From Sphingomonas sp. (GTDB taxonomy: Bacteria > Pseudomonadota > Alphaproteobacteria > Sphingomonadales > Sphingomonadaceae), in NCBI GenBank assembly GCA_013812805.1, contig JACCSV010000105.1, positions 1-22,658 on the forward strand: a stretch of 22,658 bases of DNA. Reading direction: 5' to 3'. Below are positions 1-8,300 of this stretch, one piece after another. Every line of letters starts with the position of its first letter. Position 1 is the stretch's first letter. The translations under genes and the position numbers were made by a program. The notes under the pieces were generated by a model, which worked only from the letters and a program-made list of their open reading frames with translations, was not told the origin of the DNA and made no database searches.

Positions 1-2
1 AG

Positions 3-128
3 CGTCTACAGACCTGGATTGGCCACGGCTCTATCCAGCTGACGATTGATCGCTATGGCCACCTGCTCAAAGACGAGGGAAGGGATGCAGTTCTTGCGGC
101 TGCCGCACAGCGGGAATTGCTCGGCTAG
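3..128 (+). CDS. Tyrosine recombinase (phage/island integrase), C-terminal end only
   Basis: This is the last 41 codons of a gene that begins outside the window and ends at a TAG. The translation contains WIGHGSIQLTIDRYGHLL. That matches the end of tyrosine recombinases: the GH of the H/W catalytic position, a T-rich spacer, then the nucleophilic tyrosine in RYGHL. The family cuts and rejoins DNA at attachment sites, often in tRNA genes. A tRNA-Arg 3' fragment starts about 60 bases downstream, where an attachment site would be expected. The gene therefore probably belongs to an element lying to the left. The frame is open to the window edge, so N-terminal completeness cannot be judged. Confidence 0.85.
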   Translation, partial: RLQTWIGHGSIQLTIDRYGHLLKDEGRDAVLAAAAQRELLG

Positions 129-188
129 TTGCAACACCAATGCAACATGGTTGCCATTTCTGTTGGTTTTCTGCGCCTGTACGCCACA

Positions 189-233
189 CTACGAATCTGA
201 GGGTCGGACGTTCGAATCGTTCCGGGCGCGCCA
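189..233 (+). other. Attachment-site half: 3' part of tRNA-Arg(ACG)
   Basis: The sequence runs from an anticodon loop (CTACGAA, anticodon ACG) through variable region, T-arm and acceptor strand to CCA. The T-stem GGACG pairs with CGTTC (one G-U) around the loop TTCGAAT. No matching D-arm or 5' acceptor strand precedes it, and the 5' side of the anticodon stem is already mismatched, so this is not a working tRNA. A duplicate that starts in the anticodon loop and ends at CCA, just after an integrase gene, is the usual mark of integration into a tRNA gene. The intact tRNA-Arg should lie to the left of the window. Confidence 0.8.
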
Positions 234-434
234 ATTTCGCTCAATTTGTATCGCGCAGCCGACTCTTCGGGATCGCCATGAGTGATTCGGACTGTTTCGC
301 TTGTCCTGACTCAACCGAAGCTCTCCTTGCCTCCCAAGCTGCCACACTCTGTTGTTGTTCGCTTTGGGAGTAAGCTGACATTGCTAATTCACTGATTTCG
401 GCGCACGCTTTCGAGCGGCGAAGCGGAGTGGAAG
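234..434. other. Intergenic stretch without a supported gene
   Basis: A 31-codon ATG frame begins at 280 (MSDSDCFACP), but it has no clear ribosome binding site and no recognised relative. I see no hairpin with a T-run that would be a convincing tRNA terminator. Confidence 0.5.
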
Positions 435-740
435 TTGCAATTGCTTTTTGGCCTCATGCTTCAGGCAATCAGTGCAACCCCGCCAGAAACAATCGACTTG
501 TTGGCGCCGCAGCCGTGCGTGCCCCCAGGCCCCACCGACGGCGAAATCGTGGTTTGCGCTCGGCGCAGCGACGGCCAAAGCCCGTATCGCATCGACCCAA
601 CGCCACCTGCACGTTCGGACCTTCCAAAAGCCGAAGTGCAGCTGGCCGACGGGATCAACGCGTCCGCGGAAACGGAAAGCCACGACGTCGGAGGCTTTCC
701 CTCAAAGCGTGCGATGGTCCGGCTGAAGTTTAAGTTTTAG
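435..740 (+). CDS. Small secreted hypothetical protein with GEIVVCARR motif
   Basis: This encodes 101 residues from a TTG at 435, preceded by GGAG at 425-428 with good spacing. An in-frame ATG at 456 is the alternative start. The N-terminus (LLFGLMLQAISA) looks like a short signal peptide. The mature part carries CVPPGPTDGEIVVCARR followed by YRIDP, a pattern I recall from many small exported proteins of sphingomonads. Two cysteines bracket the motif and could form a disulfide. Function is unknown. Reading frames overlapping it on both strands lack this pattern. It lies between the tRNA-Arg scar and the first PilZ gene and appears to be native chromosome. Confidence 0.6.
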   Translation: MQLLFGLMLQAISATPPETIDLLAPQPCVPPGPTDGEIVVCARRSDGQSPYRIDPTPPARSDLPKAEVQLADGINASAETESHDVGGFPSKRAMVRLKFKF

Positions 741-796
741 CCGCACGCACACCCTCGTTAAACCTCCATTTACCGGGGTCGCGTAGGGTTTGGCCG

Positions 797-1207
797 ATGG
801 ACGGATTCGACCAGACCGAACGACGTTCGAGCCGCTCGAACGTCATGCTCACAGCGACGCTCCAACTGCCGGGCACCTCGCTGGAGGTCGTGCTGCGCAA
901 TCTGTCGCAGGACGGGGCGCTGGTGAGAGGGGAGGATCTTCCGGTCGAAGGGGCGCGGGTCCTGTTTCATCGCCAGGGCCTGTGCGTCCAGGCCCGGATC
1001 GCCTGGGTGCATAAGGAGCATGCCGGCGTCGCTTTCGAAGAACCGCTGTTCCCCAGGGAAATGCTGCGGCACGTTCCACCGGGCGGTCGCAAGCCGCCGC
1101 CAGTGATCAAGCGCCGGCCGGGGCTTTCCCCGAAGCCGCTTACCTCCGCCGAGCAGCAGCTCATCGAACAATGGGCCAGCGATTCGCCGCGGGCCTTGGG
1201 AGGCTAG
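797..1207 (+). CDS. PilZ-domain protein (136 aa)
   Basis: This is a single-domain PilZ protein. PilZ domains commonly bind cyclic di-GMP and alter motility, exopolysaccharide or cell-surface functions. Residues 8-13 (ERRSSR) supply the RxxxR-like N-terminal motif, and NLSQDG near residue 37 fits the (D/N)xSxxG motif. A beta-rich core follows, to about residue 85. The tail is proline- and arginine-rich and looks disordered. The ATG at 797 has AGGG about 9 bases upstream. The gene converges with the next PilZ gene, and both stop codons lie in the CTAG at 1204-1207. Ligand binding is inferred from the motifs only. Confidence 0.85.
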   Translation: MDGFDQTERRSSRSNVMLTATLQLPGTSLEVVLRNLSQDGALVRGEDLPVEGARVLFHRQGLCVQARIAWVHKEHAGVAFEEPLFPREMLRHVPPGGRKPPPVIKRRPGLSPKPLTSAEQQLIEQWASDSPRALGG

Positions 1208-1839
1208 GCCGAAGCGGCTTTGGTCGAGGTGTGGGCATGCAGCCATTCGACCAGCTGCGGCAGCCCGAGGACGGTGTTGAACGTAATTCCGCAGCCGCCT
1301 GACCCGCTCCACCGGACCACCCCTTGCTGCGGCCCCATTCCCGCAAGCGTCACCGTCGCATCGGCGCCGACCTCCAGATCCGCTTTGCATTCGGCGCTGA
1401 TCCCGCCCTGCGAGATGTTGTGGATGTTGGCGCGGTGCACCACCGCTCCTTGCCGGATGAGCGCAAAGGCCCGCACCTCGATCCTTGGCATCCGCGGAGG
1501 CGGCCCTCCGGGACCGACCTTGAGCAGCTGGCTCACGTCGATGGCCTGTTCGAACGCGATGCGGGTGTCCGTCCCGTCGAGCGAGGCAACCGTTCCGTCG
1601 ATCGCGGCCTGACCCTTGAGCTCGAGCCTGACCACGTCACCGGCGCGCAATTTGCCATAGGCCCGGATCAAGGCCCCAGCCTGCGACACCTTCTTGACCA
1701 GGCACAGGTCGCGGTGGCCGCCGGTTAGCAGCGAGCCAACTCGAAATATCGTTAGATGCTGCTCCCCATCGGCGCTGCCTGAACCGCCCGAGTCCCCCGT
1801 CACGGAATGAAGCGACGTCCCTGTCGACAGATTTTCCAT
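1204..1839 (-). CDS. Tandem PilZ-domain protein (211 aa)
   Basis: Two PilZ-like halves are visible. The N-terminal half (about residues 27-105, from EQHLTIFRVG) has a degenerate motif, VSQAG. The C-terminal half (about residues 117-205) starts PRIEVRAFALIRQG and has NISQGG, a good NxSxxG motif. I place the start at the ATG at 1839 (MENLSTG) because GGAG lies 7 bases upstream. The longer open frame to 1983 would run up to the tRNA-Lys fragment and its hairpin and looks non-coding. The protein probably responds to cyclic di-GMP through the second domain, while the first may have lost binding. The gene is the native neighbour just beyond the island scar. Confidence 0.8.
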   Translation of the reverse strand: MENLSTGTSLHSVTGDSGGSGSADGEQHLTIFRVGSLLTGGHRDLCLVKKVSQAGALIRAYGKLRAGDVVRLELKGQAAIDGTVASLDGTDTRIAFEQAIDVSQLLKVGPGGPPPRMPRIEVRAFALIRQGAVVHRANIHNISQGGISAECKADLEVGADATVTLAGMGPQQGVVRWSGSGGCGITFNTVLGLPQLVEWLHAHTSTKAASA

Positions 1840-1963
1840 CCACCCACTCCGTGAAGCTGGGGCACCGTGGCCCTCGACGCGATAGGAAAATGTTGAGGGC
1901 AGACCGGTTACCGGGTGCTTGCTCATTGTTCCGGTTCGGACCGAACAGGCCGAATACGGCCCC

Positions 1964-1984
1964 GATGGGCGCGGGCGCGCCATC
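1964..1984 (-). terminator. Hairpin just after the tRNA-Lys 3' fragment
   Basis: GATGG at one end pairs with CCATC at the other, with a further GCG/CGC stem inside after one bulged C. It begins directly after the CCA of the tRNA-Lys fragment. It may be the original processing or termination hairpin of tRNA-Lys, now separated from the intact tRNA by the island. There is no T-run, so termination is uncertain. Confidence 0.35.
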
Positions 1985-2029
1985 TGGTGAGCCCTGCTGG
2001 ATTCGGACCAGCGACCTACTGATTAAAAG
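1985..2029 (-). other. Attachment-site half: 3' part of tRNA-Lys(TTT)
   Basis: These 45 bases match 16869-16913 of the intact tRNA-Lys with one difference (G at 2006 against A at 16890). The copy runs from the first base of the anticodon loop to CCA, then diverges completely at 2030. On the tRNA strand the mismatch changes the conserved second T of the T-loop to C, consistent with a copy no longer under selection as tRNA. It is in the same orientation as the intact tRNA, forming the direct repeat expected of tRNA-targeted integration. This is the distal end of the island. Confidence 0.9.
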
Positions 2030-2519
2030 GCGGGTCGAATCCACTGTAGACTCTAGGTAACTTTTCCACCGGAGAGGATACCGCCGCACGGTTCTCAGTG
2101 GGTTAGGTGTCATCTCCCAACTGAGATGCCTGCTAGGGCGGTGCCAGGCTATTGTGATTTGATCCCGAGACCTGACTGGGAAATTTCAGCGGCAACGCTC
2201 TAGGAGGTTGGGCCTCATATCGGGTAGAAGGCACTTTCAATCCTCAGTACGCGAAACTCTTCTGTCCGGGATCGCGTCTCATAAAACCCAATGCATCAAA
2301 CCCGGAAGAAATACTTGAAGAACCAATGACATCAATGGAAAAAGATACTGAATAACTGGTATACCCGATCTGATAACTCGTTCAAATTAGCATATCTTAC
2401 TTGACAAAGGTTGTTTAGCATATTGTTACTAATTCAGCTGTGACGACGAGGTCTTTTAGATACTAGTCGATTTCACGCTTCGCCGCGGGGCTGATCCCTC
2501 ACGCCAATGATCGGGCCCA
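2030..2519. other. Gene-free left end of the island, AT-rich in its second half
   Basis: I recognise no gene on either strand. There is a perfect 6-bp inverted repeat at 2111-2128 (CATCTC/GAGATG, 6-base loop). From about 2280 the composition becomes clearly more AT-rich than the genes around it. TTGACA occurs at 2401-2406 without a good -10 box. No recombinase signature (RYxH, LGH) appears in the frames I read. Confidence 0.5.
2387..2430 (+). repeat. Pair of short direct repeats in AT-rich DNA
   Basis: TTAGCATATCTTACT at 2387-2401 recurs as TTAGCATATTGTTACT at 2415-2430, 28 bases later. The copies are near-identical over 15-16 bases. They lie about 370 bases inside the island's distal end, so they could be a protein-binding site (recombination or regulation), but this is inference. 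Confidence 0.45.
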
Positions 2520-3844
2520 TCACCTTGGCCACCCTAGATGATGCTCGTCAATAACGTAGGTGTGCCGATGCCGGCCTTGTGGCGAATGCTCGATCAAATG
2601 CGGGTGATCGTCGGGCAACTCGGGATGCAGGTGCTCGATTTCGCCAAGATCGGTCGAGGGCCAAACCACAAAAGCGAGGATCACCCCGACGGTTGCGATT
2701 GCCGCCAAAACCAGTGCGGCCGCTCCAAGACCGACAATTGAGCCAAGCCATCCGGCCAGCGGATAACAAAGCAGCCAACATGCGTGCGAAGCGGCGAAAT
2801 GTGCAGCAAATAACGCCGGCCGATTTTCTTCGTTGGACGATCGCTTAAGAAGGCGCCCTGACGGTGTCTGTGCAGAGGCATATGCGAAGCCGGTTGCCAG
2901 CCAGAGCAGCAGGATGGCCGAATAGGTCGATGCTATAGTCATCCCCGCAAGCGCAAGCGGCAGGAACGATGCCGCGCTCAGCATGACGGTACGATCCGAC
3001 ACACGATCGAGCAGCCGTGGAAGGACAAAAGCGGCAATCATCGAGCCGCCCCCGAATGCCGCCAGCGCCCAGGCGGTCTGGGGCTGCCCCAGTCCGAGTT
3101 GAGATTGAACCAGAACCACAGTGTTGACGATGATCATCGCCCCGGCGGCCGAGACTGATAACGAGATGGCGAGAAGTCCTCGAAGGCGCGGCGTCGCCAG
3201 GTATGCCCTTAACCCACGAGTTGTTCGGGCAAAGAAACTGCGCCGCGCGATCGCCTTCGGTTTCGGCAGCACGAGCGATATGACCAGCATCGCCGAGGCG
3301 AGAAACCCGACGACCGTGCCGAAGAACAGCGAATGATAGGACACTACCAGCAGCAACACAGCGGCGAGGGTTGGGCTCAGAAGATTTTCGAGATCATAGG
3401 CCAACCGCGAGAGCGACAAGGCGCGGGTGTATTCCCGCTCGTCGGGAAGCACATCCGGAATGGTCGCCTGAAAGGTTGGCGTGAAGGCTGCCGAGGACGA
3501 CTGAAGCACGAAGATTAGTGTGTAAATCTGCCAGGCTTCCGAAACGAAGGGTAGCGCCACGCAACGGCGGCACGGATCAGATCCAGTGCGACAAGCATTC
3601 GCCGGCGCGGCAGAATCTCCGCGAAGGCTCCCGCGATCGGAGCAATTGCGACATATGCCATCATCTTGATCGCCAGTGCTGTTCCAAGCACCGCGCCGGC
3701 ATCCTCTCCGGCGATCTCGAACGCCAAGAGTCCCAAGGCTACAGTCGCGAGGCCGGTTCCGACCAACGCAATCACCTGCGCCAAGAACAGGTGGCGGTAG
3801 GTGCGATTCGCCAAAATTGACAACACCAGACCCTCCACCACCAA
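2520..3844 (-). pseudogene. Frameshifted MFS efflux transporter (DHA3/NreB-like) with His-rich tail
   Basis: Two overlapping frames together make one 12-helix-type major facilitator of about 435-441 residues. The N-terminal part runs from a TTG at 3844 (or a GTG at 3826 with a better GGAGGG) to about 3555, through LDLIRAAVA. The C-terminal part resumes in another frame as ALPFVSEAWQIYTLIF and continues to the stop at 2520. One missing base near 3550-3560 restores the protein. Segments such as TFQATIPDVLPDEREYTRAL fit the drug:H+ antiporter-3 group that includes the nickel exporter NreB. The last 45 residues hold nine histidines (EHLH, DHPH, HRH, EHH), suggesting a metal substrate. It lies at the end of the czc operon. 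It may be a real pseudogene or a sequence error. Confidence 0.75.
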
Positions 3845-3899
3845 TTGCTCGTCGCTATACGGAGCCGGGCTCGCTAATCCCGACCCAGCTACTTATGCT

Positions 3900-4523
3900 T
3901 CACACCACTCTGCGAACTTCACTGTACTCCCCTTCAGTTTGAAGGGTGACGACCACCGGTTCTTCAGACCTGTTGCGCCAGAACCAGCCGTGCTTGCCGT
4001 CGAATGCGGCCACGAGCTCGCCCTGCTGTCCGGTCGATTGCTTGCCCTTGCCGTAGCCGTGGTAAAAGCCGCTTGGTGCATTGGTTGGGTCGCCGTGAGT
4101 GTCGTAGTTGACGTGTCCCCCATCTACTTTCCAAGCAAACGCGACACGCGCGCCCTTAATAGCAGTGACTTTTACTTCAGCGCCTTCGCCCGGTGCGAGT
4201 GAAACGCGGGTGACATCGTTCCTCGCCGTGGTCGCAATCGCCTCCTTCTCGTTAGTTGGGGCTACCGATTGCGAGACCGTTGAAGTGGCCGCCGATTCAG
4301 CCAGCGTGTCCCGCTTTGCCTCCTCGGCCAACTGGACCTTTACTTCGCCCATTTGAGTGAGCCCGATTACGCGGCCGACACCGGTCGGGTCGATCCCAAA
4401 TTCGGCGGGTAGGATGACCGCGACGAGGATCGCACCGGCCGCAGCGATCGCTCCGATAGTTGCTTTCGCGAGCTGGCGCGAGGTCGGCAGATCGTCTGCC
4501 TGCGGGCGCTGAGCATTGAACAT
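3900..4523 (-). CDS. Membrane-anchored periplasmic protein next to HupE-like gene (unknown function)
   Basis: This encodes 207 residues with an excellent AAGGAG ribosome site before the ATG at 4523. Residues 1-20 are polar, 21-40 form one transmembrane helix, and the rest should be periplasmic. A conserved-looking stretch (PAEFGIDPTGVGRVIGLTQM) follows the helix, then a low-complexity linker at about 70-100. The C-terminal domain (about 105-207) is beta-rich with HVNYDTHGD, FYHGYGKG and GKHGWFWRN. H137, H143, H155 and H178 are possible metal ligands. I recall such 'transmembrane anchor' proteins beside HupE-like and CzcA-like genes in other proteobacteria, but know no defined function. It lies 20 bases after the HupE-like gene, so the two are probably translated together. 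The fold resembles a GOLD-type sandwich only by impression. Confidence 0.75.
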   Translation of the reverse strand: MFNAQRPQADDLPTSRQLAKATIGAIAAAGAILVAVILPAEFGIDPTGVGRVIGLTQMGEVKVQLAEEAKRDTLAESAATSTVSQSVAPTNEKEAIATTARNDVTRVSLAPGEGAEVKVTAIKGARVAFAWKVDGGHVNYDTHGDPTNAPSGFYHGYGKGKQSTGQQGELVAAFDGKHGWFWRNRSEEPVVVTLQTEGEYSEVRRVV

Positions 4524-4543
4524 TGTAGATACTCCTTGAGAGA

Positions 4544-5266
4544 TTAGGCGGTGAGGTAGCCAGCGACCTGATAGCCGACGAGCATGAAGCCGGCGGACAT
4601 CAAGACCGCGTTGGCCGCAAAGGCATGACGAATGAAGCTCGACGTCCGGCGCCAGTAGCTGAGCAGGATGAGGATGCCTCCAAGCGCGAGCAGCTGCCCG
4701 ATCTCGACACCAATGTTGAAGGCAATCAGGTTTGAAATGAGGCCATCTTCGGCGATCTCGAATTCGATGATCTTTGTCGCCAGGCCAAAGCCGTGGAAGA
4801 AACCGAACACCAATGTTGCGATCTTCGTATTAGGCTGGACTCCGAACCACCGTTGGAAACCGCCCAAATTGTCCAGCGCTTTGTAGACCACGGAAAAGCC
4901 GATGATCGCGTCGATTACGTAGGCGTTGGCGCTGATCCCGGTGAGGACGCCGAACAGGAGCGTCGTCGAATGGCCAACCGCGAAGAGCGTTACGTAAAGC
5001 CCAATGTCCTTCATCCGATAAAGGAAGAAGATGATGCCGAACAGAAACAGCAGGTGATCGTAGCCGGTCACCATATGCTTTGCGCCGAGGTAAACGAACG
5101 GCAGGAAGAGGACGCCGCTGCTTTCCTGGATATAGCCTTTGTCGCCTGCTGCGACATTGTGAGCATAGGCCTCGGCCCCGAAGCAGAAGGTCAGCGCAAA
5201 GATGGTGATAAGCGCCATCCAGTATCTACTGGCACCGAGCTGGCGGGGTATCGTCATCGGCAACAT
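4544..5266 (-). CDS. HupE/UreJ-family membrane protein (240 aa)
   Basis: This is a polytopic membrane protein of the HupE/UreJ type, a family that includes nickel and possibly other divalent-metal permeases. I chose the ATG at 5266 because GGAG lies 8 bases upstream; the longer frame to 5323 has no such support. Residues about 16-35 form a signal-like helix ending AYA before HN. Family landmarks are present: GYDHLLFL (D70, H71), GHSTTL (H99) and GFFHGFG (H158), which put histidines and an aspartate in or near membrane helices, plus NIGVEIGQL (E188). It lies between czcA and the anchor-protein gene, 72 and 20 bases away. Whether it imports, exports or senses metal cannot be told from sequence. 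Confidence 0.85.
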   Translation of the reverse strand: MLPMTIPRQLGASRYWMALITIFALTFCFGAEAYAHNVAAGDKGYIQESSGVLFLPFVYLGAKHMVTGYDHLLFLFGIIFFLYRMKDIGLYVTLFAVGHSTTLLFGVLTGISANAYVIDAIIGFSVVYKALDNLGGFQRWFGVQPNTKIATLVFGFFHGFGLATKIIEFEIAEDGLISNLIAFNIGVEIGQLLALGGILILLSYWRRTSSFIRHAFAANAVLMSAGFMLVGYQVAGYLTA

Positions 5267-5338
5267 GCAATTTCTCCATTCACGGGCAAGGATGGCTTTC
5301 CGACCTGGGCGGTCGGAGAGCACAGGATTGAGCTATCA

Positions 5339-8300
5339 TTAGGCAGGCGCATCCCAGGCCTGCGAGGGCTCGCTTCCCCGCCGCTTCCAGGTTCGCCCGT
5401 GAACGATCAGGTAAAGCGCCGGCAGTACGACCAGCGTCAATATGGTCGAGGACACGATGCCCCCGATCACCACCGTCGCCAGCGGGCGTTGGACTTCGGA
5501 GCCGATGCCGACGTTGAGCGCCATCGGCACAAAACCGAGCGATGCGACCAGCGCCGTCATCAGGACAGGGCGCAGGCGGGTCAGCGCGCCTTCCTTAATT
5601 GCCGGCTCCAGCTCCATCCCCTCCTCGCGCAACTGTCGGATGAAGCTCAGCATGACGACGCCGTTCAGCACCGCCACACCTGACAGGGCAATGAAACCGA
5701 CGCCGGCCGAAATGGAGAACGGAATACCCCGCAGCAGCAAAGCGGCAACGCCGCCGGTCAGCGCCAGCGGCACCCCGGAAAAGACGATCGCCGCGTCGCG
5801 GATTGAGCCGAACAGCATGAACAGCAGCGCGAAGATGAGAAGCAGGGTCAGCGGGACGACTATCCGGAGCCGAGCGGATGCCGACTGCAATTGTTCGAAC
5901 GTCCCGCCGTAGTCGACCCAATACCCTTCCGGCAGATCGGCCCCGGCGGAAACCTTTTCCTGAACCTCGTTGATGAACGAACCGAGGTCGCGGCCGCGCA
6001 CATTGGTCGTGACCACCGCACGGCGTTTGCCGTCCTCGCGGCTGATCTGGTTGGGGCCAGTGGTTTCCGTGATGGTAGCGACTTCGGACAGGGGAACGCT
6101 GCCACGGATGCCCTCTCCCGAACCGGGCAGGGGGACAGGCAGGCGCTCCAGGACCGAGCGATCCTGCCGTATCGATTCCGAAAGCCGGACGACGATATCG
6201 AACCGCCGGTCACCCTCGAACACTTGCCCAGCATCAGCGCCCGCCGTAGCCGCGGATACGACTTGCTGGACGTCTTCGACGTTCAGGCCCAGCTGGCTCA
6301 ACCGCAGGCGGTCAGGGACGATCTCGACGAAGGGCAGGCCGGTAACCTGCTCGGCCTGAACGTCTTCGGCACCGTCAATCGTAGTTACGATCCCGACTAC
6401 GCGTTCGGCCGCAGCAGCCAATTCGTCCAGGTCATCGCCGATGATCTTAATGGCCACGTCTGATCGAACACCAGCAATGAGCTCGTTGAACCGCATTTGG
6501 ATCGGCTGGATGAATTCATAGCGGGATCCCGGTACGTCGCGCTGGATCGCCGTGTTCATCTCGGCCACCAGCGCGGCCTTCGGCTTGCGGGGGTCCGGCC
6601 ACTCATCGCGTGGCTTCATGATAATGAAGGTGTCGGCGACGCTCGGTGGCACGGGGTCCGTGGCGACATCGGCGGTGCCGATCTTGGCGAAGACTTCCGA
6701 CACTTCCGGAAATTGCTTGATCCGATTTTCAAGCGCGGATTGCATCTGCACGGCCTGGGACAGGCTGGTCCCAGGGATGCGCAGTGCGTGGAGCGCGATG
6801 TCGCCTTCGTCGAGGTTGGGGATGAATTCCGAGCCAAGTCGGGTGGCGGCAAGACCACTCAAAACGACCAGCGCCAACGCGCCGATCATCACTACCTTGC
6901 GGGATTTGAGCGCCCAGTCGATCAGCGGTGCGTAACGCCGTTTCGACGCCTGGATGATCCGGCTTTCCTTTTCTTCCACTCGGCCCGTCACAAACGACGC
7001 GATCGCCGCTGGAACGAAGGTCAGCGACAGGATGGCAGCGGCACTGAGCGCAAGAACCACCGTGATCGCCATCGGATGGAAGGTTTTGCCTTCCACGCCG
7101 GTCAACGCGAAAATGGGCAGATAAACGACGGTAATGATCGCAATTCCGAACAGGCTGGGCCGGACCACCTCCGCCGAAGCGCTCGCCGCCAGATCGAAGC
7201 GTTCGTCGCGGTTCAGCAGTCGGCCGAGCTTGTGCTGCGCTTCGCCCAACCGTCTGAGGCAGTTTTCGACAATGATCACTGCGCCATCGACAATCAGCCC
7301 GAAGTCGAGCGCACCGAGGCTCATCAAGTTGCCCGAGAGGTCCCACGCCACCATCCCCGAAATAGTCATCAGAAAAGTGACCGGTATCACCGCCGCGGTT
7401 ATCAGCGCAGCGCGAATGTTGCCGAGCAGCAGGAACAGCACGACAATCACAAGCAGTGCGCCCTCGGCGAGGTTTTTCTGGACCGTGCCAATAGTCTTTC
7501 CGACCAGCTTCGATCGATCGTAGACCGTGACTGCCTGCACCCCGCCGGGGAGCGATTCATTCACTTGTTCCAGACGCTCGGCAACCGCGACGCTGACCTC
7601 GCGTGCATTTTCGCCGACCAGCATGAAGATGGTGCCAAGGACGACTTCCTGGCCATCCTTGGTCGCCGCGCCTTGGCGGATTTCCGATCCGATCGAGACA
7701 TCAGCGACGTCGGCGACGCGCACGGGCACACCGCTGCGATAAGCGACTATGATGCCCGACAAGTCGCGCTCGTCCCGGGCGACTCCGGGAACGCGGATCA
7801 CGTACTGAGCGCCAGCGCGCTCGATATATCCAGCGCCGACGTTGGCATTGTTGCGTTCAAGCGCCTGAGTAAGGTCCGACACTGACAATCCGAAGGCGGA
7901 CAACCGCGCGGGAATCGGGGCAATCTGATATTGCTTGCGATAGCCGCCGATCGAATTGACTTCGGTTACGCCGGGCACGTTGCGAAGCTGCGGCCTGACA
8001 ACCCAGTCGTGGAGGGTTCGCAAATCCTGAGCCGTGTAGCGGCCCCCGCCAGGCTTGATCGCGTTCCGCTTGGCCTCCAGCGTGTACATGAAGATTTCGC
8101 CAAGACCCGTGGCGATCGGGCCCATGCTCGGCTCGACCCCGGGCGGCAGGCTGTCGCGCGCGCCTTGCAGCCGCTCGTTGACCAGCTGGCGAGCGAAATA
8201 GATGTCGGTTCCGTCCTTGAAGACGACCGTGACCTGGCTGAGCCCCGCGCGGGAAACCGAGCGCGTGTATTCGAGCCCGGGCACGCCGGCGAGCGCCGTT

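Noticed and set aside
280..375. 31-codon ORF MSDSDCFACP after the tRNA-Arg scar
   Set aside because: It has no clear ribosome site, operon context or recognised motif. Chance is the simpler explanation.
1840..1983. N-terminal extension of the tandem PilZ gene to 1983
   Set aside because: It would start beside the tRNA fragment and read through its hairpin. The ATG at 1839 has a proper ribosome site, and PilZ similarity begins after it.
3540..3570. Programmed ribosomal frameshift in the MFS gene
   Set aside because: I see no slippery heptamer or following pseudoknot, and this transporter family is normally a single frame. Mutation or sequence error is more likely.
6497..7885. 462-codon open frame on the plus strand
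   Set aside because: It is fully antisense to czcA, whose motifs and length are unmistakable. Its translation is rich in Arg, His, Asp and Gln with no domain, as expected for a shadow of a GC-rich gene.
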